From the NCBI GenBank assembly GCA_015680685.1, contig MNCI01033545.1, positions 179,746-243,745 of the forward strand: a stretch of 64,000 bases of DNA. Direction: 5' to 3'. Below the pieces are notes generated by a model. It did not search any database. It was not told where the DNA came from and saw only the letters and a list, made by a program, of their open reading frames with translations. The DNA is from Gnetum montanum. Taxonomy: Eukaryota > Streptophyta > Gnetopsida > Gnetales > Gnetaceae. The translations under genes were made by a program, and so were the position numbers. Below, one piece after another: positions 44,492-56,192 of this stretch (positions within the stretch are counted from its first letter, which is position 1; each line of letters begins with the position of its first letter).

Positions 44492-45354
44492 TGATGAGAA
44501 TTGAGGTACCCCTACGCCCAATCATACGAATATGAGTGTTCATGCATGATCCAGTCAAACTCCAAGGATTAAGTGCTTATGCATTTACACAGAACAAGGA
44601 TGGGTTATGTGATCGTTGTCTTCCCAAGCTTACTTGTAAGGCACGATTGTATGATTAAGTAAACTTGAGGTATATGATTTTTATGTGTTTTTATGTTTTA
44701 TGTTCCTAGTGCTCAAAATGGAGAAATGAAATAATTGAGTAACTAATTTGGTTTAACTAATCAACTATGCTCTAGCTAGTCCTAACACCAACATTGGCTC
44801 CCACTTGCCGGACACATCCTGAACCAATGTAACACTACTGGGATTACCAAACACTAGTCATTACTAGGTTACCAAGTGTTCCATGTATGCTTGAAGTGGT
44901 CGTACTAAGTGTGCTAATTTGTTGATAATTAACAATTTAATAAAAATAACATTAATTAACTAATGAGACAAGTGAATAATAGTAAATAACATTTAAGTGA
45001 GATAATTAAGCTATTCTAAATGTGCAAGGTTTATCACAAAGTTTGTCTTTATTTTTAGACACAAGGTGTGCTCAGGTACACAATGCTCAAATAAAGATCC
45101 ATTCACTTTATGACTCCTACTGCGGACACTCAAAAATAATTCTAACTTTGGAAAAGGAAAACTGCAAGAGTTTGGCTAAGGGATTAAGAAACTAACTGTG
45201 AATCCAAGTGCTCCTATCTCTTATTTATAGGCGATGAGACAAGTTCCGATATTGCATGTTCGATATGAATTTGGCATCTTCGATATTGTGTATCTGACAT
45301 CAAGGGTCCGATATCGGGGATCTGATATCGAGGATCCGATATGGTGACTCATCA
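44492..45354 (-). repeat. ATH5 3' LTR (863 bp)
   Basis: Plus coordinates TGATGAGAATTGAGG...GTGACTCATCA. The minus-strand TATA (CCTATAAATAAG) is near 45225. GATATC-type palindromes cluster at 45250-45345. The polypurine tract GTGGAGGTA (rc) is next to it at 45355-45363. It matches the partial 5' LTR at 63633. Confidence 0.9.
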
Positions 45355-45569
45355 TACCTCCACGACTGAATGAAAAATTTTCCTTGAGTTCCTTACAAAA
45401 TATTGGGAAGGTATGGGATTATTGACTAAAGGAAAATTGACGTTGACATGGAATGACAGACTCAAAGTGCTCAGTGAGTAGATTGACAAACATATTACAG
45501 CATTGGTGTTCATAACCATTGTGGTGAACACTGTACATAGATGACATCCAGATCCTCATCTGATAGCTT

Positions 45570-45603
<34 letters not shown>

Positions 45604-45756
45604 AAATGAGGTGTGTTGCTGTTGATGTTAAAATTCTGCACACCAGTGTTCATCCACAACCACACGATCAAGCTTGTTCCCTACATAAATGCTTTCTGCT
45701 CTAGTCCATCCTGAGTGCTCCCTTCTATCCTAGTCCATTGTTCATGTGATCGCTAT
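45355..45756 (-). pseudogene. terminal exon remnant of ATH5 with (GA)n
   Basis: Positionally equivalent to the 80-codon ORF of ATH6. An acceptor-like TTGTGTGTGCAG ends at 45757, but the ATG of ATH6 reads ATA here and stops follow, so it is non-coding now. A (GA)n tract lies at 45572-45603. Confidence 0.55.
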
Positions 45757-45966
45757 CTGCACACACAACACAGTCACGAATTAGAAAGGATAGATTAGAG
45801 ATAATGTAATTGATATCTTGCCTCAATATGAAGTACCTTGGCTAGGTTGTGGGTATGTCAAATACTGGGTTAGGGGTTTGTAACTGATAATTACCCAAGG
45901 TGTAGGGGTGAGATAAGTAATGAAATGGAAAATTTTTGCGACAAGCCCCCATGACTAAGAGTGAAC
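45757..45966 (-). other. candidate intron in ATH5 3' region
   Basis: 210-bp interval from GGAG|GTTCAC to TGTGTGCAG, equivalent in position and length to 48287-48490 in ATH6. The donor is weak (GTTCAC). Splicing is inferred from the shared arrangement. Confidence 0.4.
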
Positions 45967-47036
45967 CTCCAGTAGCAATAGGGTGGAAAACTTAAAGAAC
46001 AAGAAAGATGAGAGAAATAACAACAGTGAAGCCAATAAAACAAAAAAAAATGGATGTCATTGATGGGGTGAAATGAGAAATAGTTGATTGCAAGAAATGT
46101 TCAAGAGAAAGAGCTTAACAATTGCACCAAAAAGGAATGCCAGTGGGTCCTCCCCAAAGCAAGCTCATGCCCTTTATGCCCTGACAAACCCACAAACCAA
46201 AGAGTCTGTAGGCTCTAGGGATGACATATGGAAGCAATGATTAAGGACTTATCCATAAGAATGTACCAAATAATAGCAATGTGTCAACCAGGATATAGAC
46301 TCATCATAAAATCAACAATGAGGTGGAATATGGAAAGCAATACTGAAAGAAAGAATGGAATCCCAAAATCAAGGTTGTGTAAAGTCCCTTGTATAGTATG
46401 TGATTAAGGTGACTTAATAAAATTTGGCCCAAATCCATATTAAAACTAACCACATCCAATGACCTTGCATCAACACACTTGACCAACCCATCCTCTTGAA
46501 GTAATGAAAATGCTTCCACAAAGCAACAACCATTCCAAAAGGAGAAGAATAGAGAAACAAAAAGTGAGGAAGGGCCATAGTTAGAGGGAACCTTCAAGAA
46601 TGGGTAACATTTCTTTCCAGTGCCATAACCATTGCTTGTAGCCCATGTTTCTTTATTATGTCTAAGGGGTGTGCTTTTAATTCCCCCCAGTTTTTTTTTT
46701 TTTTTTTTGTGAGAACCACACCATGCAAAGACTTATTTGATGCATTCAACTTCTTAATATTAGTTGACAATGGAATGGCGAAAAACCTATAAAAAACATC
46801 CAAGTACCCAAGAGAATAGCTAGCACAAATGCATTGAATCCCCTTGAAGTCACACCCTTTGCAATCCATTTGAATTTTTCCTTGGTTTGAAGAATACTAA
46901 GCCACAAATTCATTAATAAGTTTACTTGAAAAAAGGGACAGTACATTTCCAAAACAAAGGGAAACCATAGAGTTGTATGGGCAAATGGATGTCATGGACT
47001 CATTGCCTGTTTTATCAAAAAAAACCCATATCTTAG
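45967..47036 (-). other. ATH5 3' UTR up to the ATH6 insertion
   Basis: Shares GTGGGTCCTCCCCAAAGCAG (46138), TAGAGGGAACCTTCAAGAAT and a CACACCCTTTGCAATCC block with ATH6. Poly-T run at 46690-46707. The left CTTAG duplication of ATH6 is 47032-47036. No protein-coding sequence recognised. Confidence 0.75.
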
Positions 47037-47915
47037 TGATGAGTGGCGAGGTATCCCTACACTCAACCATACGAATATGAGCGTTACACGCGCGATCTAG
47101 TCGAACTCTGCAGACTAAGTGCCTACATGCCTTATGGAATACCTAAGGTTAATCATTCATTATCTTTCCAAACTTACTTGTATTTGTCATAGTTGTATGG
47201 TTAAGTAAGTCTGAGGTATGTGATTTTTATGTATTTTATGTTTTATTGCCTATGTTAATGAGGTAAAGGGTGAAGAAACTAAGTAACTAACTTTAACTAA
47301 CTAAGTTCTAATGCCTAGCATCAGTATCCATTCCCACTTGCCATTCACACCCTGAGCCAATGCAACCTTCTGGGATTACCAAACGCTATTCGTTATTGGG
47401 GTTACCAAGCGTAACGCATGTGCTCGAAGCGGTCGTACTGAATGCACTTAGGAGTGTTGAGGGTTGAGAGAGATTAATTAACTAATAAAGCATTTAAATG
47501 ATGAACAATAAATAATAATAATTAAAGTCCTATTTAGCTTAGTCCATGCACTACAAGGTTTATCCAAAACGTTCATCTTTATTTCCATACACAAACTTGT
47601 GCTCAGGTACAATATTTGCTCAAATAAAGATTCGTTCACTTTGGAGCTCCTACTATGGGCACATGGAAATTATTCTATCTTTGGAGAGGTAAAACTACCA
47701 GAGTTTCGCTAAGGGACTAGATCTAGATGAGAAACAAGGGATAGCTACTTCTTATTTATAGAAATGATGATGGACTATGATATCGCATACGTGATATTGC
47801 GGGAAAGACGCAATATCACGTATGATACATCGTGTACACGATATCATAGTGAGGACGCGATATCATGTACACGATATACATGATATCGCGGCCCATGTGA
47901 TATCACATCCCATCA
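47037..47915 (-). repeat. ATH6 3' LTR (879 bp)
   Basis: Plus coordinates TGATGAGTGGCGAGG...ATCCCATCA, flanked left by CTTAG. Minus TATA (CTATAAATAAG) near 47757. GATATC cluster at 47775-47905. It exceeds the 5' LTR by 37 bp, fully explained by 14-bp and 23-bp length differences in that cluster. The polypurine tract (rc of TACCCCCATGAC) is at 47916-47927. Confidence 0.95.
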
Positions 47916-48043
47916 TACCCCCATGACTAAATAAGATCTCGTCCTCGAGTTCCTTACAAAATATTGGGAAGGTATGGGATTATTAACTTGAATGGGACGA
48001 CATGTGAATGGATCATCATTACAGAACATGACAAAATTAGTGT

Positions 48044-48100
48044 TCAAAACAACAAGGGTGAACACTTTATACATTTGACATCAGGCCTTATTTGGCAGCT

Positions 48101-48140
<40 letters not shown>

Positions 48141-48286
48141 AGTATTGCTGCTGCCAACGCCAAGATTGCACCTTTTTTTGTCCATCCATAAGCGTGCCAT
48201 CCATCTCGTTCCTTGCATAGCTGCTTTAGCACCGATCCATTCCAAGTGTTCCCTCCAGATCCAATCCATTGTTGTATGATTTCCAT
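48044..48286 (-). CDS. terminal small ORF of ATH6, unknown protein
   Basis: 80 codons on the minus strand, opening with ATGGAAATCATACAACAATG exactly after an acceptor-like GTGTGTGTAG. The product starts MEIIQQWIGSGGNTW, then KKGAILALAAAILL followed by a (Leu-Ser) run encoded by a (CT)n tract (plus-strand GA, 48105-48136) and a short CysCys-containing tail. The Ala/Leu/Ile stretch plus the Leu-Ser run may form one hydrophobic segment. Same slot as the terminal exon of ATH4 and accessory genes of ATH1 and ATH3. It may be a real spliced ORF or a microsatellite-driven open frame; I favour caution. Confidence 0.35.
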
Positions 48287-48490
48287 CTACACACACAACA
48301 TAGTCTTTATATTAGCAAGGGTGAATGAATCATAATGCAGTGGATACCTTGCTTCGGTGAAAGGTCCATTGGCTAAGTTGTGGTATGGCTGATACAGGTC
48401 TAGAGATATATTCATGGTTACTACTGAAGGTGTAGGGGTTAGGAGAAAATCGAAAAAATTGGATCCAGATCCCCATGACTAAGAGCGAAC
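48287..48490 (-). other. candidate intron in ATH6 3' region
   Basis: 204 bp from CGAAG|GTTCGC to TGTGTGTGTAG. Both edges are conserved in ATH5, and the left context CTATNGCTANCGAAGGT is also conserved in ATH1, where the donor is the better GTAAGC. Confidence 0.4.
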
Positions 48491-49857
48491 CTTCGGTAGC
48501 GATAGAATGGAGAATGAACAGAAAGATGGCGAAAAAGAGACAACTATAACCTCGATGAAATGGATGTCAAGATGGAAATGAACAAAATAGAGTGGATTGC
48601 AAAAATGTTAAGGGAAAGAATTTAACTGGTGTACCAAATAGAAATGCCAGTGGGTCCTCCCTAAAGTAGGCTCATGCCTTTAATGCCCTGACAAACCCAC
48701 ATTCAAAGAGTTCGTAGGCTCTAGGAATGTCATTTGGAACAAGAGTTAAAATATTAACCACAAGAATTTACCACAAATAAAATAATGTGTCAACCAAAAT
48801 ATACACTAATGATACAACCAGTAATGAGGTGAACAATGGAGAGAAGGATGGAGAGAAGAGAATGGAATGGAATCCCAAGAACAAGGTGGTGTACAGCCCC
48901 ATGTGGATTTCAATGATTAATGTGACTTAGTAGATCCCATTCCAAGTCTGGCCTCAAACAAACCACTTCCAGTGACTTCACATTAATGCATTTGGCCAAT
49001 CCATCCACTTAAAGTAACAAGAATGCATCTCTCAAAGAGCCACCACCATTCCGACAAAATGAAGAATGAGAGAACAGGAAGCGAGAAGGGCCTTAGTTAG
49101 AGGGAACATGTTTATTTTAGTTCCATAACCATTTTTTGTATCCCAAATGATTATTTCATCTAAGGGGTGTGCTTTGAATTCTCACTATTTTTTTATGTGT
49201 TTATGCATGAGAACCACACCATGCAAAGACTTTGTTATTTTTATTAGCTTAGCTTCCCGATAATTGGGTAACGTCAAAGCAGTAAAAAAACTCAAGAAGA
49301 AAGCATCCAAGCACCCAAGAGAATGGTCAAAAAAATGCATTAAGTTCCCTTGAAGTCACACCCTTTTCAATTCTTGAGTCCTTTCTTAGTTTGAGAAATA
49401 CCTAGTCACCGATTCATTGATAGTTCTTATTATTGAGAAAGGGACTGTACAGTTCCAAGCCAAGAGAGACCATAGAAATTTGTGGATGTATGGATGAATT
49501 GGACTCATTGCCTGTCATATCAAAAGAACCATACCTTAGTATCAACATCATAACTTAAAGGTAAAAACCAAACATTAGAAACTAGTAGAAAATAGTTCAT
49601 ACCATCATTAGAGCACTTATTAGGTGACAAACTTAACAAAATGGATAAAACACACACACACATACATAAATAAATGAAAAAGCATAACGATGTTGTAAAA
49701 TAAAAATAAGAAAAGTTAAAGAAATTTGTAAAACAAAAATGTGCAAAACAAAAATGTGTAAAAAAAATGCGTAAAACAAAAACTAAAAAGAACTGAGGGC
49801 CTCAATTGGTTAGTACATGTGGCCATCTCCCCCATGAATAAATTGAAAGGGGGAGAT
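48491..49857 (-). other. ATH6 3' UTR
   Basis: Non-coding sequence between integrase and the candidate intron. It includes the site orthologous to the place where ATH6 itself entered ATH5 (about 49535) and a CA-rich tract near 49650. Colinear with ATH1 24291-25700 and ATH5. Confidence 0.75.
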
Positions 49858-51260
49858 TCAAAATAACAAGTGAGGTTGTCCATTATCAAAGGTGTAATTT
49901 GCACTGGCTGTTCTTAGTTCATGGAAGGATTTGGTTTGTTGCACATTGACTAGTAATCTCTTATCAAGGCTTTCAAGCTTGTATATTGTCATGGCTCCCA
50001 AGGGGAAGGTTGTATGAATAATGTAGGGTCCTTCCCACAATGTTTGAGATTTTGTACATTGTGGTACATGCGTCGGGTTCCAGTAAAGGACCTTGTCTCC
50101 TGGTTGATAGTTAACCCTTTGAATTCTTAAGTCATGACGTTGTTTATTATGTGCCTTGTGCAACTCATTTGATGACAGAGCAACCAATCTATTCTCATCT
50201 AGCACGTTTAGAGCTACCAATCTTTGTTTTTGTGCTAGGTCAAGGTCAAGGTGAAGGTCACATGCCATGGATAGTGTACGAAGCTCAGTTTGTACTAGGA
50301 GCTTTGGAAGTTTTCCGTATACTAACTCATAGGGAGAGTAGCCTATGGGAAGTTTCCAAGTGGAGTGGTATGCCCAGAGAGCATCGTTCAATTTCGTGCT
50401 CCAATCTCACCTAAATTTACTAATTGTTTTTGTTAATATTCTCGTAATCTCCTGATTAGTGACCTCGACTTGGCCATTAGCTTGGGGATGATAAGGTGTG
50501 GTCAATTTATGTTCAACCCCTAAGCGTTGCATCAACTTGCGAAAGGTTGCACCTGTAAAATGTGTTCCATTATCAGAGATGAGTGCACGCAGCATACCAA
50601 ACCTGTTTATGATTTGTTGTTGTACAAATCGTGCAGCCTAAACAATGTGCAGTCTGTTACAGCAGCTGCTTTAGTCCATTTGGTTAAATAGTCAACAACA
50701 ATAATGATATAAGCTTTCCCATTGGACATCGGTGTAATGGGCCCCATAAAATCTATTCCCCAAATGTTGAAGGGTTTCAAAGGTTGAATCCATTGTTGCG
50801 GACCCTCCATTTTAGTAGTCATTCCACCATCACGTTGACAGTGCTCACAGGATTGGACAAATTGATGGGCATCTCGAAATAGCGTTGGCCAGTAATATCC
50901 TGCAAGCAGGATCTTAATAGCCGTTAGTCTCCCTACATAGTGGCCCCCACATGGACCCTCATGAGCATCTTGGAGAACTCTTAATTGATCCTCATCGGGC
51001 ACACACCATCAAATCAAGCCATCAAGATAGATTTTATAGAGTTGTCCCTTGATTTCCATGAAGTACTTGGTTTTATGAAGAAACTATTGCTTCTTCCTAA
51101 AGTCCAACCCCAGTGGTGTTTGTTGGGAAAGGAGATAAGTAAGAATGCTACTATACCAATTTGTTCCCATGGGCTGGGTATTCACTACACCGGCAAAGAG
51201 GGTTTCGTCAGGAAAGTGATCAGATACGGCATATTCTTCCTCTTTGCTATCCCAGTGCAA
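49858..51260 (-). pseudogene. pol (INT): integrase of ATH6
   Basis: Zinc module DAHEGPCGGHYVGR with SCEHCQRDG, then WGIDFMGPITPMSNGKAY (first Asp), VVDYLTKWTKAA, a frameshift near 50600, LISDNGTHFTG (second Asp), PYHPQANGQVEVTNQEI (Glu), and LNDALWAYHSTWKLPIGYSP. The carboxy part (YQPGDKVLYWNPTHVP, LWEGPYIIHTTFP, KLLVNVQ type) ends at 49858. The sequence follows the Athila-lineage order (ALWAY...SPYELVYGK). All three catalytic residues survive; the frameshift separating them is the main damage. A stop at about 50408 also splits it. Confidence 0.9.
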
Positions 51261-52875
51261 CCGAGATAAGTGATCTGCGACTACATTCTCGGTGCCCTTT
51301 CAGTCTACTATTGTTAAGTCAAACTCCTGAAGGATTACCAACCAACGTATAATACGAGGGCTAACCATTGGCTTTTTCATGAGGAACCTAATTGAATTAT
51401 GATCTGTATGAATATACATCTTGTAGCCTAACACATAATGCCTAAATTTGTCCAGTGTAAACACTACAACCATTAATTCCTTTTCTGTACTTGTGTAGTT
51501 GAGTTGTGCACCGACGATACTTTTACTTGCACAGTGGATGTAATAAGGGCATTTTTGTTCATCTAACTGTGTCAGTACGACTCCTAAGGCATAATTAGAT
51601 GTGTCAGTCATGATATGGAATGGTCTGGACCAGTCAAGGGCTTGTAGAATGGGAGTTTCCACAAGCCTTTGTTTTAGAGTTTGAAATGCTTGTTCACATT
51701 CTCTGGTCTATTTAAATGGTGCATCCTTCTTCGTTAATTCCACCGGCGGTTTGGCAATTTTGGAGAAGTTCTCAATGAATCTCCTGTAGTAGCCAGTGTG
51801 TCCAAGGAATGATCGAATGTCTTTGACAGTTTCTGGCTGTTGGCTGATTCCTTGGATGACTTTAACCTTTTCTGGGTCCACCTGTATTCCTAACTGTGAA
51901 ATCTTATGCCCCAATACTATGCCCTCTTGAATCATCAAGTGGCTTCTCTGCCAATTGAGCTTCAGGTTGGTTTCAACACATCATTTTAGCACTTGCTCTA
52001 ATCGGTCCAGGGCTTGATCAAAGTTTTTCCCATAAGTGGAGAAGTCATCCATCAATACTTCCACTCCGTTTCCTATCTATTGTTGAAATATGCTTAGGAC
52101 TAAACGTTGGAACGTGGCAGGGGCATTGCACAAGCCAAATGACATTTTCTTATATGCGAACGTTCCCCAGGGACTGGTGAACATTGTTTTGGCTTGATCT
52201 TCTGGTGCTATTGGTATTTGATTTTATCCACTATACCCATCCAGAAAACTATAATAGCAATGCCCCGCTATAGTGTCCAAGACTTGGTCGACGAACAGCA
52301 ACGAAAAATGATCTTTGAATGTTGCCATGTTCAGTAGCCCAAAATCTATACATACCCTCCATTTGCCTCCCTTCTTAGGCACGATTACTAGAGGACTAAC
52401 CCATTCACTATCAGTAATGGGATATATGAACCTGGCCTTGAGGAGCTGTTCTATCTCTTCTTTTACTACTTGTTTCAATTTCGGGTTCAATTGCCTCTGT
52501 GGTTGTTTTCGAGGCTTCATGGAGGGGTCCGTGGAAATCCTATGCTGGCATATCCTAGGGTCTATTCTGGTTAACTCAGGATATGACCAGGCAAAGGATT
52601 TTGACCATTTATTTATTGCTTTCAATAGGCATTCTTTTTGCTCGGGGACCAGTTTTGCATTGATAATTACCGATTTTCCATTTTCAAGGGTCATGTATTC
52701 CAAACCGATGGGCAATGGTTTTAGATCCAGGGGTTCCTATTTAAATTCCTCAGGAATTTCCAACTTCCCCCAGTTAATGTTTTTGAAGTTAAAGGATGGA
52801 CGTTGGCAATGAACTTGCTCTAGTGCGTCTGTGCTTTCAATGTAAGCACTAGTTATCCGCTCAGTTAGTTCCATG
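51261..52875 (-). pseudogene. pol (RT/RNase H): RT and RNase H of ATH6
   Basis: Begins near MELTERITSAYIEST and NINWGKLEIPEEFK, then FAWSYPELTRIDPRICQHRI, SEWVSPLVIVPKKGGKWRVC, FLDGYSG, SPWGTFAYKKMSFGLCNAPA, and the active site VEVLMDDFSTYG (LMDD at 52044-52055). The thumb ([40 protein letters not shown]) and RNase H (HIMTDTSNYALGVVL, STEKELMVVVFTLDKFRHYV, IHTDH) follow. The phrase [11 protein letters not shown] and FMDDFS-like active site are typical of Athila. About six stops, no large deletion, so catalytic residues are intact. Confidence 0.92.
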
Positions 52876-52995
52876 CATGTTATCGAGTTTCTCTCTTGAT
52901 CAGCCATCAGCCATTGGGTGTTTTCTTGTCATGTGGCTACTACATATAGGCACTTTTGTATGTCAATGTCTTGTGCACACCGATTGCATGCAGGC

Positions 52996-53460
52996 AATGT
53001 TAAACTTTGCATTACCCATGATTTCTACACGTAATGGCACCCTGTGTCACTATATGCGATGCATGAACTTTCTTCTTCTCAATCTTTCCAAAAGTATTTT
53101 TCTTGGATATTTCTAGGGAAAGATTACAGATTCCTAGATGTGCATCTATTGTACTCAACCATGCCCTTCCCATTATTATCGAGAAGTCCCCTTGGTCATT
53201 GTTTATTTGGATCACCAAGAAATCAGCTAGGTATGACCAACCACCCACGGTGGTAACAATGTCCTCAACCTGTCCCAAAGGAAGAGTGATGGACTGGTCA
53301 GCCAGCTCTAAGTGAATATTTCTCTTCTTGAGTGGAGGCAGGTTCCAAGTTTTATAAATTCTTGTGAAATTAAGTTGACTCCGAAGCCTAAGTCAAGAAG
53401 AGCCTTATGAAGTTCATTCCCAGCAACTTGGAGATAAATTAGGGGGCTTCCAGGATCAGA
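52996..53460 (-). pseudogene. pro: aspartic protease of ATH6
   Basis: Active-site region LHKALLDLGFGVNLISQEF, then LELADQSITLPLGQVEDIV, FLVIQINNDQGDFSIIMGRA and NLSLEISKKNTFG. The Athila protease has the same run: CDLGASVNLMP, P-x-G-I-V-E-D-V, and P-I-I-L-G-R-P-F-L. The D-L-G-x form in place of D-S/T-G is normal for Athila. A frame change at about 53300 separates the active site from the rest. Confidence 0.82.
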
Positions 53461-56046
53461 TAATTTCTTGGGAAGGTCACCTACCTTAATCCAGTTGGTA
53501 ACAGTATGTGTTAACATAACCGTGTGCATTGGGCTCAATTTTTGGTTTGAAGGGGGTCCCAAAACCTTATTTGATACAGAGGTGTTTAGATGTTCAACCA
53601 CTTGTAAGGGTGAGGGCTTGGTTAGATTGTTGGTTCTGAAGAAAGGTCTTTTTGACACAACATTGTCAGGACCAACTGAGAATTGAGGATTGGAACCCCT
53701 CGTGACATTGGGTTGTTGCAGTTGAGTGGGAAATACACTTGGCATTGTTGGAGCGGTTGGTGGTGGAGCTACCAGTGTAAGAGGTGCGGATGGATTTGGA
53801 GGATGGTATGCATGTGGAGTGTCTTCCATAGGAGGAGTCCTAAAATACTCCCAAACTTGGTAGTGACGTTGTGGGGTTGCATGATCCATAAAGTCACTTG
53901 GAGAAACTGGTTGCTGCACGTAGTATCCATATGGGTCTGGTTGCCGGTAAGGGTATTGTTGTCTAGGCGGTGGCATCCCCCATGACTGTGGGTATTGCCA
54001 CTGCTGGTGTTGCCCGATAGGTTGTGGCAGAGTTCTACTTGGATAATATGTTAATGGTTGGTGGAATTGCTTCAGGTTACCTTGGGGATAAGGTAACCTT
54101 CGGGGTGCCTGCCGTCTGTTAAGTCTTGGGTTGAGTGCATACACCTCAGACTCTTGTAGATGTGAGATTATTGGGCAACATCCCTTAGGATGGTCATATT
54201 GGCAGATCTCACATCCACTGTCATTTTTCGTGTCAGAATCCACAACCTCATCGGCGATAGTCATTTTTCCCTTACCCTTTTCACGTGCATGGCCTGAATC
54301 TCTCAGCTTTTTCTTATCATGGTCGCTACTTTGTTCCTCCTTAGACTCCTCTACAATCCTTAGGACAGTTTCAATTTTACTATCTAAGGAGCTCCATATT
54401 TCATCTACCTTAACCAACACTTCCGTTGTTAATTTTTAAAGCAGCAAGGTTTTCCTATTCACAAACTCTTCGAGTGGTGACTCATCCTCTTCATTGTAGA
54501 ATATCACTCCCCTCTTTCAGAGGGAAGGATCACAGTTGTACTCTTCCGCGCTTTCTCTTTTTCGTAGCTCCCCTTCTTCTTTAGCTACTTACTCCAACAA
54601 TCTATAAACTTTGTGGGACCTAAGTTTAGATAATCTCCCTTGGGCATATGTCCCAAGGGTTCTCCTAGTTTCATGTCTTAGCCCATCTACGAGGTGGTGG
54701 AGTTGATCCCATTGTGCGTAACCATGGCCCGGGCAACGATGTAGCAGTGCATAATATTGGTGCATGGCAGCATCCAAGGGTTCATGATTACCCTGTTTCC
54801 ATCCTTGGATCTGCTTACGCAAATTGGACACTCTGGAGTACGTTTGATATTTATCGTTGAACAGTTCTAGCATCGTACTCTATCATCTAATAGATTCCAG
54901 TTCTAAGGACTAGTACCAACTCTCCGCTTCTTTTATGAGTGTCTTATGGAACAACTTTAATTTCTACCACTCATTTTTGATATTTTGCAAGGCACAGGCA
55001 TTGTGGAATGCCTGTAAGTGGTTTTTCAGATTAGCGTTGTATCCCCCCTCAAAGCGTGGGATATTGTTCATGTCTAGTCTCTTGATCCAACTATCTTTTT
55101 GGTGCCTTGTAGGTATTCTCACAACCTCCATAATGTCTAACATACTTCGGGTTGCTAGTAGGGGTTCATCATGATCATCTCTCTCATGACGTCTATGATG
55201 CCTACGTGGTTCCCTACTTTCCCTTCTTCCATGCCTAGATTTCCTAGAGTGTCCTCATCCTCACTCTCAACTTTCTCGTCGAGGTCTCTCATTTCACTTA
55301 CCCTTATTCTCACCGTTGTGCTCTTTGTGACTGCATCCTGATGTGGAAGGAAAGGGTGAATGATCTGATGAAGGGAAAGAAGAAGGGGAACCATCACCAT
55401 GACGATGTTTCTTACCTTCTCTTTGGTGGCTACGGCCCCAATCGTGATAACGATCTGAATGCCCATCCTTGTCATGTGTTTTTGTTCCCTTAGTGAATAC
55501 TTGGTGTTCATGGGCATCAGAACCAGGGTTGTGAATTGTAGAGTGTAGGTTCTGATATCCTACCTCCTCACCATCATGAGGAGGGGGAACATTATTTGAT
55601 GCAGAACTGATTATAATTGGTTCACCATCTCCAATTTTGCATAGGCTGTGCGGGACCCCTTTGCCCTTCAACGATGTATGGTAGCTCTCCTTCCACGAAT
55701 CCCTTAAACATTGTGCTACTATGGGATGGTAATCCCTTGTGTCAAAATCACCTACAATGTATTTAGTGTATAGCTGTGGCATTCCTATCTGTGCAAGAGC
55801 ATGAAGGAGCATGTTAGGGACTGCCCGATATGGGGGTAACACTATGTCACCTTGCAGGTCTCTCCAGTGTAGTTGTTCATCTTGATGGAGGATAAAAGTA
55901 AAATCAAGTATATACTCATCGTGATGAGTATATACCACCTGATATTGTTGAGGAACTGGCAGATCTGGGTTATGCATGTTAGACTGCCGACAGTCTCTTG
56001 TGTGATCCCTAGGTGGTGAAGTGCTTTTATGAGAAGAAGAAGACAT
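53308..56046 (-). pseudogene. gag: gag of ATH6
   Basis: The 250-codon amino part (56046-55294, starting MSSSSHKSTSPPRDH) is followed by a frameshifted basic/acidic section. The gag core at 54873-54589 has LELFNDKYQTYSRVSNLRKQ, YYALLHRCPGHGYAQWDQL and LVDGLRHETRRTLG. The 370-codon carboxy frame (54420-53308) has a zinc knuckle CEICQYDHPKGCC (C-x2-C-x3-H-x4-C) and a long Pro/Gln/Tyr-rich tail running into protease. Pro-rich tails and a knuckle are usual for plant gypsy gag. The start was chosen because it is the first ATG after the primer site and a clear leader. At least three frame changes occur. Confidence 0.85.
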
Positions 56047-56173
56047 TATTTATCTTGTCGATGTGCTATTGACCGTTCTTTAAATTTTCTTCTGATTAAC
56101 CCTAAGGGTTCGTTTCAGCTTCCCAACGATGTGGATGATTTCCTATGTTCTACTTAGCGCACAAACAACTTAG

Positions 56174-56191
56174 TCCCCGGAAACGATGCCA
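56174..56191 (-). other. ATH6 primer-binding site
   Basis: Minus-strand TGGCATCGTTTCCGGGGA, one base from the LTR, matching 15 of 18 positions of the tRNA-Asp complement given for ATH4. Confidence 0.8.
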
Positions 56192-56192
56192 A

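Noticed and set aside
45419-45643. Minus-strand 74-codon Leu-Ser ORF of ATH5 as a protein
   Set aside because: It depends on the microsatellite and is not in the frame of the ATH6 ORF at the same place.
53308-54420. 370-codon frame as an intact host gene
   Set aside because: It is the zinc-knuckle and Pro-rich end of ATH6 gag running into protease.
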